Below, piece after piece: positions 6,502 through 13,351 of a stretch of 14,256 nucleotides of DNA. Each line of letters starts with the position of its first letter. Within the stretch, counting starts at the first letter, position 1. The stretch lies in the NCBI GenBank assembly GCA_902480035.1, contig CABSRC010000036.1, positions 1 to 14,256 on the forward strand, given 5' to 3'. This DNA comes from an uncultured Streptococcus sp. (GTDB lineage Bacteria; Bacillota; Bacilli; Lactobacillales; Streptococcaceae). Below the pieces are notes generated by a model. That model was not told the DNA's origin. It saw only the letters and a list, made by a program, of their open reading frames with translations, and made no database searches. The position numbers were made by a program, and so were the translations under genes.

Positions 6502-7245
6502 ATGTACCAGGAACAACGGCTCGAAAAAATCCTAGAACTTTTAGAAGAGCGAAAACAGCTATCCGCTAAAGAAATGGTCGATTATTTCAAGGTCTCAAAA
6601 GATACTATCCGCAGAGACTTTGCCCTTCTGAGCCAACGCCAGCTAGTCCGTAGGACCCATGGTGGACTTCTCCCCTTAAACAAAGAACCCGTCCCTTCTT
6701 ACCTAGACCGCAGTCAGAAAGCCAACAAGGAAAAGACTGCCATGGCTCAAAAGGCCCTGCAATTGATCCAAAATGGACAAGTGATTTTTCTCGACGTTTC
6801 CACCTCGATGACCCTGCTTGCTGGCATGCTGAAGAAGGAAGTCACGGTCTATTCGCATTCCCTTGACAATGCCATCCAGCTCAGTAGCCATTCCCAGGTT
6901 GACGTTCATCTCTTAGGCGGGAAATTCTACCCTAAAAACCGCTTCTACTATGACGCGAATCAAGCACACATACTGGACAATCTTCGCTTTGATCTTGCTT
7001 TTTTTGGAGCGAGTAGCTTAGCCAATGGCGAAGTCACCTTTGAGGATGCTGAAGACGTTGCAGTCAAGTCTCTCGTTTTTGAGCGGACTCGTACCAAGGT
7101 GCTGGTAGCAGAATGTGCCAAGTTCCACCAACATGCTAACTACTATCTCGCTCGTCTCCAGCAATTTGACTATTGGATTACTGATCAAAAACCAAGCCCT
7201 GACATCCTTAAACAAATCGGCAGTGAAACCACTATTCTCTATTAG
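6502..7245 (+). CDS. DeoR/GlpR-family transcriptional repressor
   Basis: This 247-residue DNA-binding regulator acts in the cytoplasm. The N-terminal winged helix-turn-helix (about 5-57) includes VSKDTIRRDF and ends in the family signature VRRTHGG (49-55). The C-terminal DeoRC domain (about 75-235) normally senses a sugar phosphate. The ribosome site AGAAGGAG lies seven bases before the ATG. It is the first gene of an operon with the HAD phosphatase 12 bases downstream. It also faces the acetyltransferase promoter, so it may control both directions. The 10-bp phased repeats in its promoter are a likely binding site. The effector sugar cannot be told from the sequence. Confidence 0.92.
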   Translation: MYQEQRLEKILELLEERKQLSAKEMVDYFKVSKDTIRRDFALLSQRQLVRRTHGGLLPLNKEPVPSYLDRSQKANKEKTAMAQKALQLIQNGQVIFLDVSTSMTLLAGMLKKEVTVYSHSLDNAIQLSSHSQVDVHLLGGKFYPKNRFYYDANQAHILDNLRFDLAFFGASSLANGEVTFEDAEDVAVKSLVFERTRTKVLVAECAKFHQHANYYLARLQQFDYWITDQKPSPDILKQIGSETTILY

Positions 7246-7257
7246 GAGGTCCTCATT

Positions 7258-8067
7258 ATGTCTCACATTCGTCTCATCATCAGCGACATCGATGGTACCA
7301 TCTTAAATGATCACCATCAGATCGATCCACTGTTGGCAGCATTGATCCCGGATTTAAAACGCGAAACCATTCCTTTCGTACTGGCCTCTGCTCGCTCTCC
7401 AAAAGGGATGGCTCCCATTGCCAGAGAACTCGGTATAGAAGAGTGCCCCATGGCTTGCTACAATGGTGCCTTGATCCAAAAGGGAGAGCAGGTTCTTTTC
7501 GAGCATCCTTTGGACAAGACGGAGGCCCGGAACTTTATCGACTGGGCCAACCAACACTTTCCTCAGGTTTCGATCAACCTCTATAGCGGAAAAGACTGGA
7601 TGACCGACCGCCTTGACCAATGGAGTCAAGAGGAGGCCCGGATTACAGGAGAAAAACCTCTCATTCTTCCCCTATTGGATCCTTTGCTGGATGCGACAAA
7701 GCCCCTCCACAAATTGCTCTTAATTGGAGAGCCAGAAGAGATCCAAGCTCTCTATCGCACTATTTCTGCCGACGACTTCCCTTCTACCGCCTTTTATCTC
7801 TCCAAAGCCAACTACCTAGAAGTCACAGCTAAGAACGTTTCCAAAGAAGATGCTCTGGTTGAGCTCGCTAACTACTACCACTTGAGCTTAGAAGAAGTCC
7901 TCACCATGGGAGACAACTTCAACGACCTCCCTATGCTCAAAAAAGCAGGCATCGGGGTCGCTATGGGCAATGCTCCACAAGAAGTAAAAGACGGAGCGAC
8001 TGTCGTAACAAAAACCAACAATGAAAACGGGGCTGGACAAGCGGTTGAAACCTATGTGTTGATTTAG
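7258..8067 (+). CDS. Cof-type HAD-IIB family phosphatase
   Basis: This 269-residue cytoplasmic hydrolase belongs to the family that removes phosphate from sugar phosphates and related metabolites. All four HAD motifs are visible: SDIDGT with nucleophile Asp10 and Asp12, Ser44 in ASAR, Lys196 in NVSKEDAL, and GDNFND (218-223). The C2-type cap lies between motifs II and III. The TAGGAGGT ribosome site overlaps the stop codon of the regulator, so the two genes are co-transcribed and translated together. The pairing suggests the regulator responds to, and the phosphatase acts on, a related sugar phosphate; this is inference. A terminator follows at 8137-8175. Confidence 0.92.
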   Translation: MSHIRLIISDIDGTILNDHHQIDPLLAALIPDLKRETIPFVLASARSPKGMAPIARELGIEECPMACYNGALIQKGEQVLFEHPLDKTEARNFIDWANQHFPQVSINLYSGKDWMTDRLDQWSQEEARITGEKPLILPLLDPLLDATKPLHKLLLIGEPEEIQALYRTISADDFPSTAFYLSKANYLEVTAKNVSKEDALVELANYYHLSLEEVLTMGDNFNDLPMLKKAGIGVAMGNAPQEVKDGATVVTKTNNENGAGQAVETYVLI

Positions 8068-8092
8068 AAACATAAATAAAGTGACTAGCTAG

Positions 8093-8114
8093 TATTTTTT
8101 ACGGATAAAAAATA
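8093..8114. repeat. AT-only hairpin after the HAD gene
   Basis: TATTTTTT (8093-8100) and AAAAAATA (8107-8114) form an eight-base perfect stem with a six-base loop. The palindrome ACTAGCTAGT lies directly before it. The stem is too AT-rich to be a convincing terminator alone. Between here and 8278 I see only the terminator at 8137-8175 and the inverted repeat at 8219-8255, and no gene. Confidence 0.4.
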
Positions 8115-8136
8115 TAGTAGAAATGCCGATAAAATA

Positions 8137-8175
8137 AGGATTCCTGCAAATTTGTAGGAATCCTATTTCTTTTTA
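8137..8175 (+). terminator. terminator of the DeoR-HAD operon
   Basis: AGGATTCCT (8137-8145) pairs perfectly with AGGAATCCT (8156-8164), and the loop can pair further (CAAATTTG). A T-rich tail, ATTTCTTTTTA, follows on the plus strand. Confidence 0.8.
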
Positions 8176-8218
8176 TACATTTTGTATATTAAACCTATTT
8201 TATGCATATTTCTCCCGC

Positions 8219-8255
8219 TTGGTTTTTTATCAATAATTAGGGATATAAAAACCAA
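8219..8255. repeat. inverted repeat upstream of the surface protein promoter
   Basis: TTGGTTTTT (8219-8227) and AAAAACCAA (8247-8255) form a perfect nine-base inverted repeat around a 19-base loop. It ends 23 bases before the -35 box of the surface protein gene, a reasonable place for an activator or repressor site. No regulator can be named. Confidence 0.4.
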
Positions 8256-8278
8256 CAAAACCCTTGATTATTATACCG

Positions 8279-8307
8279 TTGACAAGTTTTTCAAAAACCT
8301 GTATGAT
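8279..8307 (+). promoter_or_regulatory. promoter of the vWA surface protein gene
   Basis: A consensus -35 TTGACA (8279-8284) and a -10 TATGAT (8302-8307) are separated by 17 bases. The spacer contains the palindrome GTTTTTCAAAAAC. Transcription should start near 8314, downstream of the in-frame ATG codons at 8264 and 8303, which rules these out as starts. Confidence 0.8.
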
Positions 8308-8338
8308 AGAAAAAAGTTTATTAAAAAGGGGACGTATT

Positions 8339-9763
8339 TTGAAAAAATATACTATTTCACGTAAACAAACTTTAACTTTAGCTTCCGTTGTTTTAGGAAC
8401 GGTCTTCACAGGGACTACTATTGCTTCTGCTGACGACGTTGCACCTAGCACAACCCAAGCTGCTCCTGCAGCTCCTACAGCAGCAAAATCACCTATCACG
8501 GCTGCAACAGAAGAAATTAACGCCAAAGCCAATACACCAGTTGTTCCTGCTGATAAAGCAAAAACTGGGGATGTCATCGCTGTGGACGTCAAGAAAACTG
8601 GCCCATCTGCTAAAACAGACGGCGCAGACACAACCACTACTTCAACAGCAACCATCAAAACGACTAGCTTATCCGATCAAGACACACCTGTTGGCACTTC
8701 AAAACCAGTGTCATCTACCAAGACAGCTACATCAACCAAAGAAACAGCTGACTACACTGAGACAACAACTGAAACAGTTAATAAAACAACTGTAGTCGAA
8801 GTGACAAAAGAAGCAGATGTGGTCAATAAAAAAGAAGTCCAAGGAACATCCGACATCGTCTTTGTCATTGATAAATCATTCTCAATGGATTCCCACATCA
8901 ATGATACGATGAAAAATGTTGAGACATTCGTCCGTAATTTATCTGCAAAAAATATCCAAGCACGCTTGGGATTGGTTGATTATGAAGACTCAAAGCATAC
9001 CAACTACCATGATTTTAATGGATCAAAATTCACAACAGATCCAGAAAGCTTTATTTCTGCTTTAAAAGCAATCAAAACCTACGGTGGTTATGAAAATGCT
9101 ACTGTTCCATTGCACCATATCGCTACTTCAGCGGATTATAACTGGGGGACTGGAGCAAACAATCATCGCTTTGCTTTCTTGATCACAGACGAAGACATTG
9201 ATCTTACAAAAGATACACCAACCAAAGAAGCAACACTGAAGGCCCTTCAAGATGCCGGTATCTCTTTGACCGTAGTTGGTAAAACATATACATATATTAA
9301 AAAAGACTTTGCTCCATTGGTCAATGGGACAAATGGTCTCTACCTAGATATTGACAAAAACTTTGCTGACTTGTTGAACGTTCAATTTGCCAATAAAGTC
9401 GTTGAAACCGTCCAAAAAGGTCGTGTCTTTAAGGTACAAACAGACAAGTATGAGTTGATTTCAAAAACCCACCGTGTGGCAAAAGCAAAACCACAAACTC
9501 CTAGCATCCAAACGCCTGCAACACCGACTCCTACTCCTCAAAAACCAGCTGTTGTAACTCCTGCGAAACCGACAGTATTCACACCAGCTAAAAACGAGCC
9601 TGCCAAAACAGCAGTCTATATCGCACCTGCAGCTCTTCCTCAAAAAGAAGCAAGTCTTCCAAATACAGGAAGCAAAAACTCCATTGCTTTGACGACTCTA
9701 GGTCTTGGTCTTCTTAGCATGGGTGCTGCCTTTGGACTCTCTCGTAAAACAAAAAAAGACTAA
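8339..9763 (+). CDS. LPxTG cell-wall-anchored protein with a von Willebrand A domain
   Basis: The product is a 474-residue surface protein starting at a TTG codon, seven bases after AAGGGG. Upstream in-frame ATGs lie in or before the promoter. The signal peptide begins MKKYTISRKQ and is probably cut after IASA (31). A Thr/Ala/Lys-rich stalk (about 32-165) is followed by a vWA domain (about 171-355) with a complete metal site: DKSFS (178-182), Thr255 and Asp284. A Pro/Thr-rich wall-spanning stretch (about 385-430) leads to the sortase signal LPNTG (440-444), a membrane segment and the tail RKTKKD. Surface vWA domains usually bind host matrix or plasma proteins, so an adhesin is likely, but the ligand is unknown. 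No sortase or pilin gene is adjacent, so pilus membership is not supported. The gene stands alone between terminators. Confidence 0.9.
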   Translation: MKKYTISRKQTLTLASVVLGTVFTGTTIASADDVAPSTTQAAPAAPTAAKSPITAATEEINAKANTPVVPADKAKTGDVIAVDVKKTGPSAKTDGADTTTTSTATIKTTSLSDQDTPVGTSKPVSSTKTATSTKETADYTETTTETVNKTTVVEVTKEADVVNKKEVQGTSDIVFVIDKSFSMDSHINDTMKNVETFVRNLSAKNIQARLGLVDYEDSKHTNYHDFNGSKFTTDPESFISALKAIKTYGGYENATVPLHHIATSADYNWGTGANNHRFAFLITDEDIDLTKDTPTKEATLKALQDAGISLTVVGKTYTYIKKDFAPLVNGTNGLYLDIDKNFADLLNVQFANKVVETVQKGRVFKVQTDKYELISKTHRVAKAKPQTPSIQTPATPTPTPQKPAVVTPAKPTVFTPAKNEPAKTAVYIAPAALPQKEASLPNTGSKNSIALTTLGLGLLSMGAAFGLSRKTKKD

Positions 9764-9766
9764 CAT

Positions 9767-9798
9767 GAAAAAGCCTAATCAAATGATTAGGCCTTTTT
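9767..9798 (+). terminator. terminator of the surface protein gene
   Basis: AAAAAGCCTAATCA pairs with TGATTAGGCCTTTTT with one bulged base and a two-base loop, ending in five Ts. It starts three bases after the stop codon. Confidence 0.88.
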
Positions 9799-9885
9799 AG
9801 CTCTGTACGAATGATTCCTGTTTGCCATTTCCATTTGAAAGTAGAAATCTTCAGCTTCTACCAAAAGATTCTTGTCCTCCGCTAT

Positions 9886-9893
9886 GATATAAT
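9886..9893 (+). promoter_or_regulatory. extended -10 promoter of the helicase gene
   Basis: TGATATAAT (9885-9893) has a perfect -10 TATAAT (9888-9893) preceded by TGn. There is no recognisable -35 at 17 bases, which extended -10 promoters tolerate. Transcription should start near 9900, leaving a leader of about 19 bases before the ATG at 9919. Confidence 0.65.
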
Positions 9894-9918
9894 GGGGACA
9901 GTACAAGGGAGGAAACCA

Positions 9919-12633
9919 ATGTTACAAGAACTAGCCTTTACAGGCCAATGGAGACACTATCAAAAACGCGTTCTCGATAAGAGTGACGCTTTTATGGCGG
10001 ATGGCCATCTACATTTGGTAGCAGCTCCTGGCTCTGGAAAAACAACCCTGGGAATCGAATTTATCAGACGCTTTGGCCAGCCAACCCTGATCTTGGCTCC
10101 TACGGTCACCATTCGTCAGCAATGGGTGGACCGGATTATCCAGGCATTCTTGAGTGATGAAAGCCAAGCGGAGCAATTGATCTCTCAGGACCTCAAACAC
10201 CCTAAGCTGATTACAGTGGCTACCTATCAGGCCCTACACAGCGCCATGAACCAAGTCGTCGGTCAATCACAAGCTGAGGATACCGATGACCAGGCAGAGA
10301 TTGAAACATTTGATTTCAAAGGCTTTGATATCTTTACTACTTTCCAAGCCATCTCACTCGGAACCCTTTGTTTGGATGAGTGTCATCACCTGCGTAATGA
10401 GTGGTGGAAGAGTTTGGAAGCCTTTCGTCAAGCCTTCCCTGACTTAAAGATGATCTCCCTTACTGCTACCCCTCCCTATGAAGGGGATCCTGCCCTTTGG
10501 GATCGCTATATCCGCATGTGTGGTGAGATCGATGAGGAAATCACCGTCCCCGAATTGGTCAAAGAAGACACCCTTTGTCCCCATCAAGACTATGTTTACT
10601 TTGCCTTTCCAACCAAGGAAGAGCAAGAGCAGTTGGACGCCTTTAGCCAACAAAAGAATGCTTTCTTGCAGCAACTGACTTCCGATCCCCTCTTTTGCCA
10701 ATACCTCCAAACCTGCCAGGCCTTATCGGGTCAGATCAGCGATGATGAATTGCTCAATGAGCCCCAGTATCTCTCTGCTACCCTGATCTTTCTTCGAAGC
10801 AAGGGAATCGCCTTTCCCAAACGTTTCCAGGACCTTTTAGGAGCTAAAAAACTACCTTCTTTCACTCTGGACTGGCTAGAAATTCTCCTGCAAGGACTGC
10901 TCTTTCAGGTTCCTCACTGGTACAATCTACCAGAAGAATACGCAAAGCAACTCCTCCATGAATTAAAAGCAGCCAGCTTGATCGATCGAAAACAAGTTAA
11001 ACTAGTCCGCAACAAAAAACAAGACCTTCTGCTCAACCAATCCCTCGGAAAACTCAATGCGGTTCGAGAGATTTTTAAGGCGGAATACCAGGCCCTCGGA
11101 AACCAATTGCGACAACTGGTCTTAACAGACTATATTCGTCAAGATTTTGAAGTTCATCTCGGGGATAAGGATGCCCAATTTACTCAATTAGGAGTGCTCT
11201 CTTATTTCGAATCTATTCGCAGGGAAAGCTTAGAGCAAGCAACTCCTCCTGCCATCGCTGTCTTAACCGGTAGCATCGTCATCATACCAACGGTCGCTAA
11301 GCCAAGATTAGAAGACCTTCTAGGAGGGAATCGACTGAATTACCAAAGCGTCGGCCAATTATCTCCTGATGACTTTCTCAAGGTTCGCTTGGTTGGTTCT
11401 CAACATGATTTGGTGACAGCCGTAACCCAGCTCTTTCAAGAGGGGCTCATTCAAGTCGTCATTGGAACCAAGTCTCTTCTAGGGGAAGGCTGGGATGCAC
11501 CTTGCGTTAATTCCCTGATCCTAGCGAGCTTTGTCGGCAGTTTTATGCTCAGTAACCAAATGCGAGGTCGTGCCATCCGAGTGTGGCCTGAGGATCCAGA
11601 CAAGACCAGTAACATCTGGCACCTGGTCTCCATTAATCTTTCTCTAAAGAAATGGTATGAAAAGTCCGATCTTGAAAAGGAAGAAATCGAGGCTATCACT
11701 GATCAACTGAAAGAATACAGTCCTGATCTGGAGCTCTTAGAAAGACGGATGAAGCAATTTTTAGGCCTCCATTACAAGGAGCCCTTCATCGAATCCGGTA
11801 TCGAACGCCTAGCCTTTGACAATATCCGCTATACCAAAAAACAGCTGCAAAAACTCAATGAGGAAACCTTAGAGCGCTCCACCCATCGCCAAGAGCTCCG
11901 AGACGGCTGGCAAAAAGCCCTTCCGATTCTGGAGAATATGGAGATTGCAAATGAGGTCCAAGTGGATAAACACTTCCTGCCCCTAGCCCTATTTTTTGAC
12001 GCCAGGAAGCTAGCTCGTTGGCTGACGGCCACCACTTTGACCGATGCTTTCGCCAACCTTTTTTACTATTCATATAGAGGAGGAGGGAATAAAGCGTCTC
12101 TAATTCTTCTATTCGTCTTAGCTGTTTTCGCTCTCCTTGCTTGGCTCCGCTACTATCTCTATAAGAGTCCTTATAAACGGCTAGAAGTCTTTGGTCAAGC
12201 TATTCACCAAGCCCTGCTCCTTTCAGGTCAGATCCAGACTCAAGCAACCCGCATCCAAGTCGTACAAGACAGAAAGGATGCCATCAACACGCTGATCTAT
12301 TTGAAGGGCGGAACCATGCGGGAGAAAGAACTTTTTTCGCAAACCATGATCGAGTTTTTCGCACCGATTGAAAATCAACGCTATATTTTGAAAGCACAGG
12401 AAAAAGTGTCTGATCAAACAGAATATTTCGCTGTACCAAGCCTCTTTGACAAACGAAAAGAGGATGCCCAAGCCTTTGTGGAGCAAATCCGAAAGAGCCT
12501 GGGTAAGTATGACCTCGTCTATACCCGAAGTGCGGAAGGCCGTGCCATTCTCCTTGATGCGCGAATCAAGGCCCTAGCCAACAAACAAGAGCGCACCTTC
12601 ACCAAGAAACAAGTGATGTCGGATTTGAAATAG
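9919..12633 (+). CDS. SF2 DEAD/DEAH-box helicase with a C-terminal membrane segment
   Basis: This 904-residue protein starts at the ATG with GGGAGG seven bases upstream; earlier in-frame ATGs precede the likely transcription start. Helicase core motifs are complete: Walker A APGSGKT (36-42), motif II DECHH (153-157), motif III LTATPP (181-186), motif V GEGWDAP (522-528) and motif VI QMRGRAIR (547-554). About 200 residues of insertion lie between the two RecA-like lobes. The C-terminal third (about 580-904) matches no domain I recognise and holds one strongly hydrophobic helix (about 727-745, LILLFVLAVFALLAW) followed by basic residues, so the protein may be membrane-attached. ATP-driven work on nucleic acid is very likely. 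The pathway (repair, phage defence, RNA handling) cannot be told. It is transcribed alone. Confidence 0.85.
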   Translation: MLQELAFTGQWRHYQKRVLDKSDAFMADGHLHLVAAPGSGKTTLGIEFIRRFGQPTLILAPTVTIRQQWVDRIIQAFLSDESQAEQLISQDLKHPKLITVATYQALHSAMNQVVGQSQAEDTDDQAEIETFDFKGFDIFTTFQAISLGTLCLDECHHLRNEWWKSLEAFRQAFPDLKMISLTATPPYEGDPALWDRYIRMCGEIDEEITVPELVKEDTLCPHQDYVYFAFPTKEEQEQLDAFSQQKNAFLQQLTSDPLFCQYLQTCQALSGQISDDELLNEPQYLSATLIFLRSKGIAFPKRFQDLLGAKKLPSFTLDWLEILLQGLLFQVPHWYNLPEEYAKQLLHELKAASLIDRKQVKLVRNKKQDLLLNQSLGKLNAVREIFKAEYQALGNQLRQLVLTDYIRQDFEVHLGDKDAQFTQLGVLSYFESIRRESLEQATPPAIAVLTGSIVIIPTVAKPRLEDLLGGNRLNYQSVGQLSPDDFLKVRLVGSQHDLVTAVTQLFQEGLIQVVIGTKSLLGEGWDAPCVNSLILASFVGSFMLSNQMRGRAIRVWPEDPDKTSNIWHLVSINLSLKKWYEKSDLEKEEIEAITDQLKEYSPDLELLERRMKQFLGLHYKEPFIESGIERLAFDNIRYTKKQLQKLNEETLERSTHRQELRDGWQKALPILENMEIANEVQVDKHFLPLALFFDARKLARWLTATTLTDAFANLFYYSYRGGGNKASLILLFVLAVFALLAWLRYYLYKSPYKRLEVFGQAIHQALLLSGQIQTQATRIQVVQDRKDAINTLIYLKGGTMREKELFSQTMIEFFAPIENQRYILKAQEKVSDQTEYFAVPSLFDKRKEDAQAFVEQIRKSLGKYDLVYTRSAEGRAILLDARIKALANKQERTFTKKQVMSDLK

Positions 12634-12641
12634 AACTTGCA

Positions 12642-12680
12642 AAAAAACCATATTCCTTTTTAATAGGAATATGGTTTTTT
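12642..12680. terminator. bidirectional terminator between convergent genes
   Basis: A 16-base perfect stem, AAAAAACCATATTCCT (12642-12657) with AGGAATATGGTTTTTT (12665-12680), has a seven-base loop and a T-run on both strands. It can end the helicase transcript from the left and the TetR transcript from the right. Confidence 0.9.
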
Positions 12681-12702
12681 AGGTTGTTTCTATCAGATCC
12701 CC

Positions 12703-13332
12703 CTATTTCCACAAGCCACCTAAGATTTGTTTTTCGACCAAGGAAAGATCTTCATCAGTCACTGGCCCATCAGTTCCAAGAATATAGAGCTGACCAAAAT
12801 AGGCAAGCAGCGGGCCAATCAGAATACGCAGGAATTGGGAAATAGTCAGATCAGGATTGATGCGAGGGTCCGTTTTCAGTTCTTGGAGGAGGTCACCAAT
12901 TCTACCCTGAATGAAACTCCAAATATGTTCTTGCTCCTTCTTGATCTTTTCATTCGAAAACATCTCCTGTAACACGATTTTTAAGAGAGCTTGATTGGTT
13001 TTGAGGTAGTTCATTCGGTCATAAACGAAATAGTGAATTTTCTCCTCTGTTGTTTGAAATTTTAAGAGTTGATCCAGAAAATTCCCCAGAAGACTAGGAA
13101 GGATCGGATGTAAAATAGCTGTCAGCAACTCATCTTTGGCCTGGAAATACTTGAAGAGAGTGGCTTGGCTAAGCCCGGCATGCTCCGCAATTTGAAGGGT
13201 TGAAGTCCCATTATAACCCTTGGTCGAGATCAAATCGACGGCTGCCTGCATAATTTTCTTCTTTCCTTTGGGATAGTCTGCCCCCTCTAAATAAGCTTCA
13301 AACGACTCAAAAATACTCTCGTTCATGTCCAT
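12703..13332 (-). CDS. TetR/AcrR-family transcriptional regulator
   Basis: This 209-residue protein has an N-terminal TetR helix-turn-helix (about 24-66), including STLQIAEHAGLSQATLFKYF. A helical ligand/dimer domain follows (about 75-205). The start is taken at 13332 (MDMNESIF) with AAGGA seven bases upstream; the ATG two codons later (13326), with GAGG six bases before it, is equally possible. Longer versions would overlap the permease gene. It lies 19 bases after the permease stop in the same direction, so the two are one transcript. It probably represses its own transporter operon, lifting repression when a toxic compound binds. The ligand is unknown. Confidence 0.9.
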   Translation of the reverse strand: MDMNESIFESFEAYLEGADYPKGKKKIMQAAVDLISTKGYNGTSTLQIAEHAGLSQATLFKYFQAKDELLTAILHPILPSLLGNFLDQLLKFQTTEEKIHYFVYDRMNYLKTNQALLKIVLQEMFSNEKIKKEQEHIWSFIQGRIGDLLQELKTDPRINPDLTISQFLRILIGPLLAYFGQLYILGTDGPVTDEDLSLVEKQILGGLWK

Positions 13333-13351
13333 CCTCACATCCTTTTTATTT

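Noticed and set aside
8264..8338. N-terminal extension of the surface protein from the ATG at 8264
   Set aside because: It lies upstream of or within the -35/-10 promoter, has no ribosome site, and would bury the signal peptide.
8230..8658. A 142-codon open frame on the minus strand over the surface protein's 5' end
   Set aside because: It is the reverse of the Thr/Ala-rich stalk, which gives a Val/Ala-rich frame by composition, and it runs across the surface protein promoter.
9481..9600. Tandem Pro/Thr repeats as a CRISPR-like or satellite array
   Set aside because: The repetition is at protein level (TP and TPAK motifs of a wall-spanning stretch), with irregular DNA units and no spacers.
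9871..9893. TTGTCC as -35 for the helicase promoter
   Set aside because: It is only about 10 bases from the TATAAT -10, too close for a sigma-A promoter; the extended -10 explains the site better.
9811..9918. N-terminal extension of the helicase from the ATG at 9811
   Set aside because: The likely -10 is at 9888-9893, so this part would not be transcribed from it; the ATG at 9919 has a strong GGGAGG site.
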